From the NCBI RefSeq assembly GCF_018812025.1, contig NC_063045.1:58957383-59021382 (forward strand): a stretch of DNA of 64,000 bases, written 5' to 3'. Position numbers and translations under genes: made by a program. Under the pieces are notes generated by a model that saw nothing but the letters and a program-made list of their open reading frames with translations, was not told the DNA's origin and did no database searches. This DNA is from Megalobrama amblycephala. Its lineage: Eukaryota; Chordata; Actinopteri; Cypriniformes; Xenocyprididae. Every line of letters begins with the position of its first letter. Within the stretch, counting starts at the first letter, position 1. Shown in pieces: positions 1 to 13,088 of this stretch.

Positions 1-99
1 GATTAAAGCTTTACTAGCCGAATACATGACTGAGTAGTCGCATTTTTGTAAAGGTAGCGTTTAATTTACGGCATGAACAACTTTTTGTCTATGAACATA

Positions 100-1653
100 C
101 AGGTGCTGGTCATATAATTAGAATATCGTGAAAAAGTTCATTTTTTTTACTGTAAATTATTTTTAAGAATGAAACTTTCATATATTCTAGATTCCCTACA
201 TGTAAAGTAAAACATTTCAAAAGTTTTTTTTTTTTTTTTTAAATTTTGATGATTAGAGCGTACAGCTCATGAAAGTCCAAAATCCAGTATCTCAAAATAT
301 TAGAATATTCCTAAGATCAATCAAAAAATGGATTTTCAAAACAGAAAAGTTCAAGTTCTTTAAAGTATGTTCATTTGTACACTCAATACTTGGTCAGCAG
401 CACATATTACAGCAAATGACTTGTTCCTAGCACAAATTACAGCATCAGTGAAGTGTGTCATGGAAGTGATCAGCCTGTGGCACTGCTGAGGCACTATTGA
501 GCCTTCAGATCATCTGTATATTGTTGGATTGACTGTTTCTCATCTTTCTCTTGAAAATATCCCATAGATTCAGGGGTCAGGCATGTTGGCTGGCCAATAA
601 AACACAGTAATATCATGGTCAGCAAACCACTTGGAAGTGGTTTTTGCACTGTGGGCAGGTGCTAAAATCCTGCTGGAAAAGGAAATCAGCATCTCCATAA
701 AGCCTGTCAGCAGATGGAAGCATAAAGTGCTCCAAAATCTCCTGGAAGATGGCTGCACTGACTTTGCACTTGATAAAACACAATGGACCAACACCAGCAG
801 ATGTCACGGCCCCCCAAATCATTACTAACTTCAGAAACTTCCCACTAGACTTCAAGCAGCTTGGATTCTGTGCCTCTCCAGTCTTCCTTCAGACTCTGGG
901 ACCATGATTTCAACATGAAATGCAAAATTTACTTTTATCTGAAAAGAGGACTTTCGACCACTGTTCACTGTCCAGTTATTTTTCTCCTTAGCCCAGGTAA
1001 GATGCTTCTGACGTTGTTTCTGTTTCAGAAGTGGCTTGGTAGTCCTTTTCCTGAAGATGTCTGAGTGTGGTGGCTCTTGATGCACTGACTCCGGCTTCCG
1101 GCTTCCGGCTTGACTCATTGTGAAGCTCTCCCAAGTGTCTGAATCGGCTTTACTTGACAGTATTCTCAAGCTTGTGGTCATCCCTGTTGCTTGTGCACCT
1201 TTGCCTACCCAATTTCTTCCTTCTAGTCAACTTTGCATTTAATATGCTTTGATGCATCACTCTGTAAACAGCCACCACATTCAGTAATGGCCTTCTGTGA
1301 CTTACTCTCTTTGTGGAGGATGTCAATGATTGTCTCCTGGACCATTGCCAAGTCAGCAGTCTTCCCCAATAGTGTGATTTCAAAGAACAAGAGATACCCG
1401 GAATTTATACTGTAGGGATGGTCATTTAATGAAACTCAGATGTAAATATTCTAATATTTTGAGATACTGGATTTTGGACTTTCATTAGCTGTACGCTATA
1501 ATCAACAAATAAAAAAAAATAAAAAAACTTTTGAAATGTTTTACTTTACATGTAGGGATTCTAGTATAAATGAAAGTTTCATTTTTTTAAATAATTTACA
1601 ATAATTTTTTTTTTTACTTTTTCACGATATTCTAATTATATGACCAGCACCTG
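100..1653. mobile_element. Tc1/mariner element with long inverted repeats
   Basis: Termini CAGGTGCTGGTCATATAATT and its complement at 1634-1653, flanked by TA at 98-99 and 1654-1655, the Tc1/mariner target duplication. The inverted repeats run about 220 bp (100-320 and 1440-1653), with an inner copy of a CAAAATATTAGAATATT motif. The interior carries a broken transposase on the minus strand. Confidence 0.9.
480..1372 (-). pseudogene. Tc1-type transposase pseudogene
   Basis: Minus-strand fragments in shifting frames match the usual Tc1 transposase order: KTADLAMVQETIIDILHKES (helix-turn-helix start), KRTTKPLLKQKQRQKHLTWA, WGAVTSAGVGPLCFIKCKV, then LFQQDF, APAHSAKTTSKWFADHD and WPANMPD. The D of QQD is visible; the third catalytic residue region has lost NPIE. 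The start codon has decayed to TTG. Multiple stops and frameshifts make it inactive. Confidence 0.85.
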
Positions 1654-1812
1654 TAGAAGTTTGTTGGTGTTGGAGAAGTATGCACTATAATACAGCTAAC
1701 TGGCTAGCGAAGCAAAAACGAGTTGCTCTTTGTATATGTCCTTGATGCAACCAAAAAATAGCAACAGAACTATACGTTTAAAAGACATGTACAAACAATA
1801 AAACCTACTTAC

Positions 1813-1937
1813 AGTTTGAAGCCAATAAACAGCAGCTTCTGCTTTTAAAGTGGGAACTACTCCATCTTTCAGTAAAAGCCTAGCTTTGTGCAAATCCAGC
1901 ATTAAACTCATGTAGATTCTGGAAGCTGTCTTCAGCG
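1813..1937 (-). CDS. candidate internal exon of an unidentified gene
   Basis: On the minus strand an open 125-nt block (two bases plus 41 codons) lies between an acceptor-like TTTCTACACTGGATGCAG and a strong donor CT|GTAAGTAGG. The peptide runs LKTASRIYMSLMLDLHKARL and onward to VVPTLKAEAAVYWLQT, amphipathic and helix-like, unlike translated repeat DNA. The frame stays open beyond the exon, and no transposon overlaps it. I do not recognise the protein. If real it belongs to a minus-strand gene extending left of the window and possibly rightward over tens of kilobases. Confidence 0.35.
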
Positions 1938-2133
1938 CTGCATCCAGTGTAGAAAATATCACAGATTGTAATGGGTTCTATTATCTTTTGACACGCCACG
2001 CCATGAATTTATGTTCAACCGACAAGCTACATTGGGTTAGAGGAACTTAATCATTTGTAGCATAAACACAATTTTTTAAGTTGATTACTCAAAAAAAAAA
2101 AAAAAGCTATCATAGCACATGCTATTTAATTAA

Positions 2134-2808
2134 AGGTCCCGTTCTTCGTGATCCCATGTTTCAAACTTTAGTTAGTGTGTAATGTTGTTGTTAGAGTATA
2201 AATAAAATCTGTAAAATTTTAAAGCTCAAAGTTCAATGCCAAGCGAGATATTTTATTTAACAGAAGTCGCCTACATCGAACGGCCAGTTTGGACTACATC
2301 CCTCTACTTCCTTCTTTAATGACGTCACTAAAACAGTTTTTTGACTAACCTCCGCCCACAGGAATACACAAGAGTTGCGTTTGTAGAGTGTGTTTGTCGC
2401 CATGTCGCCGAAACGTTGTTATTTTCATCCCGCAGTCTAATCACCGGGTCTGATTCCGGCTCAAATTGATAGGGTAAAATTAAAGACATGTTTACAATAA
2501 CACTGAGCGCGTGCATCTCCACGTTATGGTAAGAGGCGTGACCTTTCCGGGCAAGATGCGCTAAGAGCTGCCGAATCACAACACAGGAACCGCTGGCACA
2601 ATCAGAACTCGTTACGTATTTCTGAAGGAGGGACTTCATAGAACAAGGAAGTCATCAGCCCGTTTTTATGACAGTGGAAACAGCGGTATACAGATAAGTA
2701 AATTATGTGAAAAATACTGTGTTTTTTTACACGCGAAACATGAACACATGTTATATTGCACACTATAAACACAATCAAAGCTTCAAAAAACCACGAAAAA
2801 CGGGACCT
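2134..2808. mobile_element. TTAA-flanked non-autonomous element
   Basis: Begins AGGTCCCGTTCTTCGTG and ends with the near-complement CACGAAAAACGGGACCT, flanked by TTAA at 2130-2133 and 2809-2812. No coding potential. TTAA duplication with AGG termini suits Kolobok-type MITEs better than piggyBac, whose ends usually begin CC. Confidence 0.75.
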
Positions 2809-2812
2809 TTAA

Positions 2813-4610
2813 CAAGTAAGATATTACTTGTCACTGGCATTAGTGCAGTCATTGCTATAGAGTCAATGTAGTGTTTACCTTCAACAGTTACCACAAAAAC
2901 TTCAACATTACAGAAACTCTTTTAAATGTCAAACACAACAGCATTAAACACTAACAGGTCTTTCCCTTCACTAAAACACATAAAATAACACTTAATTTTA
3001 ACATTTATTCTCCTTATCCAGTCCTGCAAAGCATGCTGGGAACTAGAAATCCACTGCTGAATTTCTGAAGACAATTTCATTAAGTTACTACAACCTAATT
3101 TTCTAAAAAAAAAAAAAAAAAAAACAATTAACACAGAAATTTGCAGAAATTTCTAGAAAACCTATTATGAGGTCTAAGGATGTTATGTGAAATATGTTTC
3201 TGTGGAATAACTTTTTAAAAACCTCCCAGTAAAGAACTACATTACCCATAATTCAGAGGAAAAGAGCTCTTGCTCCCATGAAGCATTGCAGATGACATAA
3301 TCAGGTCTCCTTATATTCTCAAACTACTGTGTTTATATTTAAATACTTTGCAAAAATATGATATTTTTATTATTGTATAGTTAAGATTGTCTGATTTGAT
3401 TGTCATCTGCTGCATTTCATAGAATAAGTAGTTTATTTAGTCATTAAAAAATGTCGTAATCGATTTACTTTGTAACACTTTTCACTTAGAAATTGCTAAA
3501 TTTCACAAGAATTTTTTTTTTTTACAAGAAATTACAATTTCAGTCTTTCTACTTCAAAATCTCTTGTTTAATTCAGTGTTACTTGGCATTTCTTTGTAAT
3601 TATTTGTGAAATTCACTTGCAATTTCAGAGTGAAAATCATTTTTACAACCATTTTTTTTTTCAGTGTAGTTTGATTTATCTCAGGTTCATTGTTTTGAAA
3701 TAAATAAGATTAAAGGGAAAATACTTCCAGAATCAAAGACTGAGAGAAAATGAACATGAACCGTGTCAATCAGTAGAAAGAAGTGAGCAGATTGATGATT
3801 TTTTTAAACAAAGTGTCCCCTGTTTATCAGCAGAAAGGCTTTGCAGTGACACATTTTCATTACGGCTAAACACTTTTCACTAGTTCATTCCTGCTCTATT
3901 GCTCGATTGTCTCACTTCTCACCTCATCTTTTAATCTCACGGTCAGTTGGTCAAACTGTCAGGACTTCGTTTAGTTCCATGTTTCTAACAGTCCGGATAC
4001 ACGCTCCGCACCATGCACGTCTCTGAGGCTTGTGTACGGAAAAGGAGGTCCTTGTTTTCCAAAGGCTTTGACAATCCGGCAGTCAGGCTTCAGTGGGCAG
4101 CGTTCACGGCGTGACAGCCAACATTGTCCCTGGAGTGACGGGGTCTAGAGCCGCCCGGAGCGAGAAAGACCGTGGATAAGAGCAGCTTGATGAAATGCAT
4201 TCAAGGTGAAATGATAGAGCTGCTTTATTTTCTTTCTTCTTTGTTCCTTGGGGACGTCTTGGCTTTCTGCCGGTATGTGTGTGAGTCCCGGTGGTCTTCA
4301 CTGTCTTCATTGGATTTTTCCAAACTATTGTAAGATTTTACCATTGATTTAGTGTCTGTGTAAATCCAAGCTGTTTTCCGTCCTGGCCTTTCCGTCGATT
4401 ATGATCTCGTTCCAGTTCACATTTCCCAAGGTAGAATCACAAAACCAACACCGCAAAAAAATGATTTCCTTTTTTAGGATTTTTGTCTTGTTTTCCAGTA
4501 CAAATATCTAAACATTCTTAAATCAAGATAGATTTACTTGAGATGCAAAATGAGATAACATATTAAGTCTTGTTTGCTGAAAAATATAAAAATTAAGTGA
4601 GTTTATGCTT
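2813..4610. other. gene-free unique spacer
   Basis: AT-rich sequence with short A/T runs. 3720-4440 is more complex and non-repetitive. No convincing exon, RNA gene or transposon end seen. Confidence 0.5.
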
Positions 4611-4619
4611 ATATATGTA

Positions 4620-4623
<4 letters not shown>

Positions 4624-4686
<63 letters not shown>
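4624..4686. repeat. (GT)n microsatellite
   Basis: About 31 uninterrupted GT units, followed by a short TA tract. Confidence 0.98.
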
Positions 4687-4689
<3 letters not shown>

Positions 4690-4794
4690 CATATATATAT
4701 GTAATACATATTCATACACCAATAATGATTAACCCTCTGGTGCTCTTCTGTCATTTTTGACAGAATTTTTTTTTTTTTTTTTCTTTTGTTTTTA

Positions 4795-6340
4795 CAAACC
4801 CGATTCCAAAAAAGTTGGGACACTGTACAAATTGTGAATAAAAACAGAATGCAATGATGTGGAAGTTTCCAATTTCAAAATTTTATTCAGAATACAACAT
4901 AGATGACATATCAAATGTTTAAACTGAGAAAATGTATCATTTTAAGGGAAAAATAAGTTGATTTTAAATTTCATGGCATCAACACATCTCAAAAGATTTG
5001 GGACAAGGCCATGTTTACCACTGTGTGGCATCCCCTCTTCTTTTTATAACAGTCTGCAAACGTCTGGGGACTGAGGAGACAAGCTGCTCAAGTTTAGGAA
5101 TAGGAATGTTGTCCCATTCTTGTCTAATACAGGCTTCTAGTTGCTCAACTGTCTTAGATCTTCTTTGTCGCATCTTCCTCTTTATGATGCGGCAAATGTT
5201 TTCTATGGGTGAAAGATCTGGACTGCAGGCTGGCCATTTCAGTGCCCGGATCCTTCTTCTACTCAGCCATGATGTTGTAATTGATGCAGTATGCGGTCTG
5301 GCATTGTCATGTTGGACAAATGCAAGGTCTTCCCTGAAAGAGACGACGTCTGGATGGGAGCATATGTTGTTCTAGAACTTGGATATACCTTTCAGCATTG
5401 ATGGTGCCTTTCCAGATGTGTAAGCTGCCCATGCCACACACACTCATGCAACCCCATACCATCAGAGATGCAGGCTTCTGAACTGAGCGCTGATAACAAC
5501 TTGGGTTGTCCTTGTCCTCTTTAGTCCGGATGACATGGCGTCCCAGTTTTCCAAAAAGAACTTCAAATTTTGATTCGTCTGACCACAGAACAGTTGTCCA
5601 CTTTGCCACAGTCCATTTTAAATGAGCCTTGGCCCAGAGAAAACGCCTGCGCTTCTGAATCATGTTTAGATATGGCTTCTTTTTTGACCTATAGAGTTTT
5701 AGCCGGCAACGGCGAATGGCATGGTGGATTGTGTTCACCGACAATGTTTTCTGGACGTATTCCTGAGCCCATGTTGTGATTTCCATTACAGTAGCATTCC
5801 TGTATGTGATGCAGTGCCGTCTAAGGGCCCGAAGATCACGGGCATCCAGTATGGTTTTCTGGCCTTGACCCTTACGCACAGAGATTGTTCCAGATTCTCT
5901 GAATCCTTGGATGATATTATGCACTGTAGATGATGATAACTTCAAACTCTTTGCAATTTTTCTTTTCTCTGAGAAACTCCTTTCTGATATTGCTCCACTA
6001 TTTTTCGCCGCAGCATTGGGGGAATTGGTGATCCTCTGCCCATCTTGACTTCTGAGAGACACTGCCACTCTGAGAGGCTCTTTTTATACCCAATCATGTT
6101 GCCAATTGACCTAATTAGTTGGTCAAAATTGGTCCTCCAGCTGTTCCTTATATGTACATTGTAACATTTCTGGCCTCTTATTGCTACCTGTCCCAACTTT
6201 TTTGGAATGTGTAGCTCTCATGAAATCCAAAATGAGCCAATATTTGGCATTGGCATTTCAAAATGTCTCACTTTCAACATTTGATATGTTATCTATATTC
6301 TATTGTGAATAAAATATAAGTTTATGAGATTTGTAAAAAA
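4795..6340. mobile_element. Tc1 element, right end truncated
   Basis: Starts CAAACCCGATTCCAAAAAAG after TA (4793-4794). An inner copy of the ATTCCAAAAAAGTTGGGAC motif sits near 6189-6207 (complement), and a diverged one near 4988. Compared with the same family at 13089-14532, the last ~100 bp of the right inverted repeat is replaced by poly-A at about 6338. Carries a transposase pseudogene on the minus strand. Confidence 0.9.
5015..6043 (-). pseudogene. Tc1 transposase, nearly complete with two frameshifts
   Basis: Starts MGRGSPIPPMLRRKIVEQYQ (6043) and ends RRGDATQW-stop (5017-5015), about 340 residues, the family's usual size. The paired-like DNA-binding domain (KIAKSLKLSSSTVHNIIQGF), WSDESKFEV, QHDNARPHTAS and SPDLSPIEN are all present, so the DDE triad survives in pieces. 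A 5-bp AGAAA duplication near 5965 and a +1 insertion near 5312 shift the frame. Lesions differ from those of its sister copy at 13434. Confidence 0.9.
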
Positions 6341-6375
6341 AAAAAAAAAGACAAACAAATTTGAAAAAGATTTGA

Positions 6376-6378
<3 letters not shown>

Positions 6379-6421
<43 letters not shown>
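6379..6421. repeat. (TA)n/(CA)n compound microsatellite
   Basis: Twelve or so TA units pass directly into CA units. Confidence 0.95.
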
Positions 6422-6423
<2 letters not shown>

Positions 6424-6604
6424 TATATACACACAAGCATACAGCAGTAATGATTAAAAATTCTGATAAATAAAAGTAAAAATAGAAATGTTTTGTCATT
6501 CTAAATCTAGAACAATTTGAAAAAATATTTAATGTATCAAAATTAAGTGAGTTTATGTTTAAAACAAGAAAAAAAAAATCTGCCTTCAAGGTAATAAACA
6601 AACT

Positions 6605-7430
6605 TGTTTTCCTTTTGAATTAAGCATAAATACCCTTAATTTTGATACATTTTTCAGAAAACAAGACTTAATATCTTTAGTCATTTTGCTTGATTTTAAG
6701 ATATTTGTAAAATTAAGATAAAATACTCACTACGGAAATTTTTTTCTTTTTTCTTTTTTTTTTTTTTTTTGTAGTGAATGTCATCTTGCAAATCATTCCT
6801 TTTACAGGAGCTTTGATGGTACAGAATTCCCACCATCTATCATCCACTATAAATGCCATTTCATCTCAAATTCAGGATTAGGATGGAAAAACTGAATGTT
6901 AAAGATGGTTTGTGGTTGAGGTCGGGATGGGATAATCCCTTCAGGTGGTGCGACACACCTGTCTATCATGGCAGACGGGTGGAAAAGGCATGAAATGCCC
7001 TAACGATGAAGCGCTTATCTGGCGGTAGACCATCCAGATATCATTTCTCATTTTGAAGTTTTTTGAATCACCTACTCCAGTCTTATCTTTACAGCAACAA
7101 GCTGGACTGGCCAAACGTGTCTTCTTTTTCACGCCATAAACCTGCTCAGAGTGTCTGTCATGTCAAACAGGACAAAACACATCTTCTCACTTCAGAAAAA
7201 TTGAGTGAAATAAGGACTACAAGAACTTTATAGATCAAAACTATTAAATATGTTTTCTTTACTTACCTTTTTATAGCAAGGAACTGTTAATAATGATGAG
7301 CAAAATGTTCTACAATTACAAGTGTCCTTATGAATACTGAAGGGGCAAAAGTCACATGAGAAGTACATCTATGAGAACGTAATTAAAAATGTATACTCTT
7401 TATGGCCAGACTCAATCCTCTCCTCAGTGA
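6605..7430. other. gene-free spacer
   Basis: AT-rich, then unique sequence from 6780. The open frame at 6941-7132 has no family features. Nothing else seen. Confidence 0.4.
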
Positions 7431-7460
7431 AAACACATGAAAACACCTAAAGGCACCTAA

Positions 7461-7538
7461 AGGACTCTCAGACTGTGAGAAACAAGATTCTCTGGTCTGA
7501 TGAACCTCAGTTCCAAGCGTTATGTCTGGAGGAAACGG
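7461..7538 (+). pseudogene. Tc1 transposase scrap
   Basis: Plus-strand translation DSQTVRNKILWSDE matches the first-catalytic-Asp region of a fish Tc1 transposase (WSDE). No inverted repeats remain around it. Confidence 0.5.
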
Positions 7539-7569
7539 TCAGTAGTTGGTGTTACCAGTGTGTTACACT

Positions 7570-7850
7570 GTATTCGGCCCATAGACTGTAAAAAAAGATG
7601 GATGACGTGTCTCCACTTCCTTCCACTGTATAAAAATGAAGCCAAAATATCCCAGTAATTGTCATTTCTGATGACGTTATTCAGAGCCTGAGTCTGCGTA
7701 GTAGTGATCCTGAGGTGGAGTCGCGGTATCACATTCCGGCTCCTGCAGACTCATTTACTATCAATTATGATGTTACACCCCGTTTTTATAGCATCAAATA
7801 ACTAATAACTACATGGAGAGGGTGGGGTTTATGGCCTATACTGCAGCCAG
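7570..7850. repeat. dispersed fish repeat (CCATAGACTGTAAAAAAAGA type)
   Basis: Begins with a CCATAGACTGTAAAAAAAGA motif that I associate with a high-copy zebrafish-type element; ends near CAGCCACCAGGGGGCAATC. No coding sequence. Confidence 0.5.
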
Positions 7851-8189
7851 CCACCAGGGGGCAATCAAACTTTTCCACACTTGGTTTGGCCATACACGAT
7901 TATATTACTGGCCACCACGGCATCACCCCCACTGGCGTTTTGCTTTTTTATAGAAATAAAAACCATTTAGTTCGGTTGGACAACGGTCGCTACAATAATA
8001 AACTGAAAGCATATGTTCTGCTCCATATACAGCACGAGCTGCAGAGTTGCATGCATCACAGTGCAGCAGGAGTCAGATTTCACTTATCACATCACATGAC
8101 TGACTGGACGATGGCGGACGATTTGGTGCACAACAGATCCTGAGCATCATTATCTTGTAAAATGTGAGGTCTGTACCACCAGTCCATAT

Positions 8190-8283
8190 ATACTAAAAAA
8201 TGCTGGGTTGTTTCAACCCAAATTTGGGTCAAATATGGACAAACCCAACCATTGGGTTACATTTTTTAATGACATTTTTTAGA
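8190..8283. mobile_element. short MITE with TTGGGTT repeats
   Basis: ACTAAAAAATGCTGGGTTG at the left and AATGACATTTTTTAGAGT at the right are inverted. The interior is four alternating copies of GGGTT/AACCC. Classification unclear. Confidence 0.6.
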
Positions 8284-8289
8284 GTGCTA

Positions 8290-10885
8290 CGCCGAGCTCC
8301 AGAGGATGATTAAACATCTCCAAAAACAGCATTACCATCTACATTTATGACAAACCAGTTTGGCTTTATTTCTTTCATATGGTACATGTACAAAAGATGT
8401 TAAAGTCTGTTTTTAGTCACCATTATGGTGATCAGTGTTCCTTGAGTTGGGCACTTGGCCATTGGCTTTGATTAAATGAATTCTCAGCATTTTTTGTACA
8501 CAGAGTAGACTACGTATTCTAAAAAAAACTGAATTTACTTCAAGATGATGACTCACTTGAGCTCTTTATTTCCTTCCTGTTCAATGACATTGTGTAAGTA
8601 ATTGTTTTAATTAATAGAGCAGTCTGGTCTTTTCAGAACAGATTTCTGAATACTGCTAAATCTTCTCATAGAAAAACTTACTTAAATGAGAACGCAAATA
8701 GATTCATTGAAGTTACAGAGTTCAGAAGGTTCTGCGGAACAGGAAAAACCCAGAAAACCTGCGTACCCTGGAATGTGTGGTGAAGCTAATTAATGGGATT
8801 CAAACACTTACAGACAGTGCTGAATGAATTATTGATGCAGAAATCATTTATTCTCGGTTATAGAGACGCCAGGCAACTAATTACCGCGGTCAAATTTGCA
8901 TCGCTAACAAAAGACGACAGAAGCCATGCGACTGATGGAAGATCACTGCAGAGAATTAGTGTTACTGCAGAGGGAAACAATCCTCAGAGCTTCAGAGATG
9001 CCCAGTTTGTCTATTAAATTTCTCTCACTGCTCTCCAGATTTCATTCCCGCTCTTCAAATACTGTAAATCTGATTTAATAATTAGTTTACATATGGCAGA
9101 ATGGGAGGAGGAAGCTGTCCAAACAGGATCAGGCCTCCACTGGACGACACTCGACATTAAATTGTTTGTTCTTTCCCTACCAATTAGCATTCTGTTTCCA
9201 AGAATGACTGACTTCGGCTTCTTTTTATCCTTGTGTTGATGCATAGCAGGGGAAGCAGGACTGGCTGGAGAACTGGCACAGGTCGGAGATGACTTTTGCT
9301 TCTCTAATTGGATTTCCTGCTGTCAGTGACGAGCTTGCAGAGCTGGACAGATGCCAGTCGACTGCATCTGGGTTCGGTCCTTCAAGCTTCAGCGGTTCAC
9401 TGATTCTCATTCATTACCCTGGTGTGTGAAAGCGTTCCTCAGAATAGGGAAATTGGAAGAAAAGCACAGAGTGGCTTCCAGCAGGAAATGCAGGTGAAAG
9501 ATCTGAAAAATCACAACTGTGATGATGTTCGGGTGATGCGGGTCAATTTGAGGTGATGTGGATTTTATTATATATGCTGCTAACTTAACTCTTTCCCTGC
9601 CAATGACGAAATACTATATTCCTGCAATACCGGAGGCTGCAGTTTCAGGATCGCATTTCTAGCAACCCTCGTTTTTTTGCGACAGCGCCATCTAGCCAGT
9701 TCTACTCCAACAGAGGAGACCTGAATTAAACACGAAAACAAATGCAAAGACTAGACCATGGAAAAGATTACATTTTTATTCTCTTTCCAGCTTATTTTTA
9801 ATGTAAAAGAGCGGGCGCAGCCATTTTAAATTTGAATGCTCAAGGCTTTTATCTGTGCAATAATATGGTGATTGATGTTGTGAAATGTTATATCCGTTTG
9901 CTGCACTTTAAGTCGGCCACACACCAGCGTTCTCATGTTGTTCATACACAGAAAATATCTTGCGTCTGTGTTGAAAAATAAGGTCTTTCTTTCCATCAAA
10001 AAAAATAAAATAAATAAAAAATATATAGGGCCTCATCATATATTGAAACAAATTAGGTTAAATATTCAAGAGGGTTACCAACCGTTGTGTTTTAGGGTTA
10101 GGATAATATGTTAATTCAGTTTAAATTCTGGCAGGTCACCTCAGTCAAGCTCGCATCAGCTGATCCACGTCTACTTATAGGAATATGGCGTCTATCACAG
10201 CATCCCAATGTAAGGTTCATTCAGTATTATCAGCAGCTTTATCGTGTTGTTGAGGAGCTAATTGCCCTCCTCCATCCCCAGCTCCTCCTTTCGTCAGGAT
10301 TTGGCATTCTGATATTCCTTTTCAAATTAGACTCATTTATCTTGAATTATGCTGTTACATTATAAAAAGTGATGGTTGAGCATTCGTGATGACACCTATT
10401 GTTAACAAGCAGAATCACTGAAGATAAGAGGAACAACAAGAACAGATAAAAGAGATTAGATGAGCAGACAGCACTAGATGGAATCAACTGAAAATAAAAT
10501 CAATGATATCTCACCAAAGGATGCTTCAAAAACAACATTACCATATACACTTATTACGAACCATATCATATGGTACATGTACAAAAGTTGTTGAAGTGTG
10601 TTTGAAATTGCCATTATGGTGATTAGTGTTCCCTTTACTTGGGCACTTTGTTTGGGCCATTGACTTTGGTTAAATTCATTCTCTTTCAGCAATTGTTGAA
10701 AGTGCATGCTATCACTATTGTCTACAATATTTCATGCCCCTCACTGCACTGACATACCCTTTAGTATAGTGCACTTTTTGGAATCAGTGACTGACAGCTG
10801 GATTTTGACACGCAAGATCCCAAAAGAGTATGAAAGTCTTTAAAAACAGCAACTTTCAATTTCGATCTTTCATTATCAAGTTGTT
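8290..10885. other. gene-free region with complex unique DNA
   Basis: 8790-9420 is unusually balanced in composition, free of repeats, and rich in ATTA/TAAT and octamer-like motifs, which suggests an old non-coding element. 9585-9720 resembles a dispersed repeat beginning AACTCTTTCCCTGCCAATGA. No exon with paired splice sites found. Confidence 0.4.
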
Positions 10886-10890
10886 ATTAA

Positions 10891-11786
10891 AGGTGCCCTA
10901 GAACCAGTTTTTACAAGATGTAATATAAGTCTAAGGTGTCCCCTGAATGTGTCTGTGAAGTTTCAGCTCAAAATACCCCATAAATATTTTTTTAATAAAT
11001 TTTTTTAACTGCCTATTTTGGGGCATCATTAACTATGCACCGATTCAGGCTGCGGCCCCTTTAAATCACGCGCTCCCTGCCCCCCGAGCTAATATAACCC
11101 TCAAATGGATCTTTATAAGATGTTGCATGCATCATGTGAGTATAGTATTTATTTAGATGTTTACATTTGATTTTGAGGCTGTGCTTCGTGGCTAACGGGC
11201 TAACATTACAAACTGTTGGAGAGATTTATAAAGAATGAAGTTGTGTTTATGAATTATACAGACTGCAAGTGTTTAAAAATGAAAATAGTGGCAGCTCTTG
11301 TCTCCGTGAATACAGTAAGAAATGATGGTAACTTTAACCACATTTAACAGTACATTAGCAACATGCTAACGAAACATTTAGAAAGACAATTTACAAATGT
11401 CACTAAAAATATCATGTAATCATGGATCATGTCAGTTATTATTGCTCAATCTGCCATTTTTCACTATTGTTCTTGCTTGCTTACCTAGTCTGATGATTCA
11501 GCTGTGCACAGCTCCAGACGTTAATACTGGCTGCCCTTGTCTAATGCCTTGAACATGGGCTGGCATATGCAAATATTGGGGGCGTACATATTAATGATCC
11601 CGACTGTTACGTAACAGTCAGTGTTATGTTGAGATTCGCCTTTTTTTCGGAGGTCCTTTAAACAAATGAAATTTATATAAGAAGGAGGAAACAATATGTA
11701 TGACTCACTGTATGTCATTTCCATGTACCGAACTCTTGTTATTTAACTATGCCGAGGTAAATTCAATTTTTAATTCTAGGGCACCT
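10891..11786. mobile_element. TTAA-flanked MITE (AGGTGCCCTAGAA family)
   Basis: AGGTGCCCTAGAA at left and TTCTAGGGCACCT at right, with TTAA at 10887-10890 and 11787-11790. Subterminal block 10911-10980 (ACAAGATGTAATATAAGTCT and following) recurs in three other elements in this window. Serves as an empty-site reference for the copy at 44155-45506. Confidence 0.85.
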
Positions 11787-12077
11787 TTAACTGTAACGTT
11801 GAAAGAGTTCTTCTCATAACCCCTGTTACTGATCAAACTGCTTATGATTATATTTTTATTTGGCATTTTTCTTGGTTTTCATATCTCTAAATGTTTTTGA
11901 TTTGCAATCTACACAACTCTTTTAACTGATTTGTGTACAGATTCTTTGAAACAGGAGACAAATCCTTTAATTCTTTGAAATGTTTTACCTGTTTGAATTT
12001 TTTCTTTGTTTTTCAAAACTTCAGATGACATTGATTTATAATGTAATCATAACTAAAACAATTGAAATTTTATATGC

Positions 12078-13087
<1,010 letters not shown>

Positions 13088-13088
13088 A

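Noticed and set aside
631..828. Plus-strand frame opposite the first Tc1 transposase
   Set aside because: Antisense shadow of the minus-strand pseudogene.
4998..5375. 125-codon plus-strand frame
   Set aside because: Antisense of the Tc1 transposase C-terminus; the same shadow occurs at 13993-14331.
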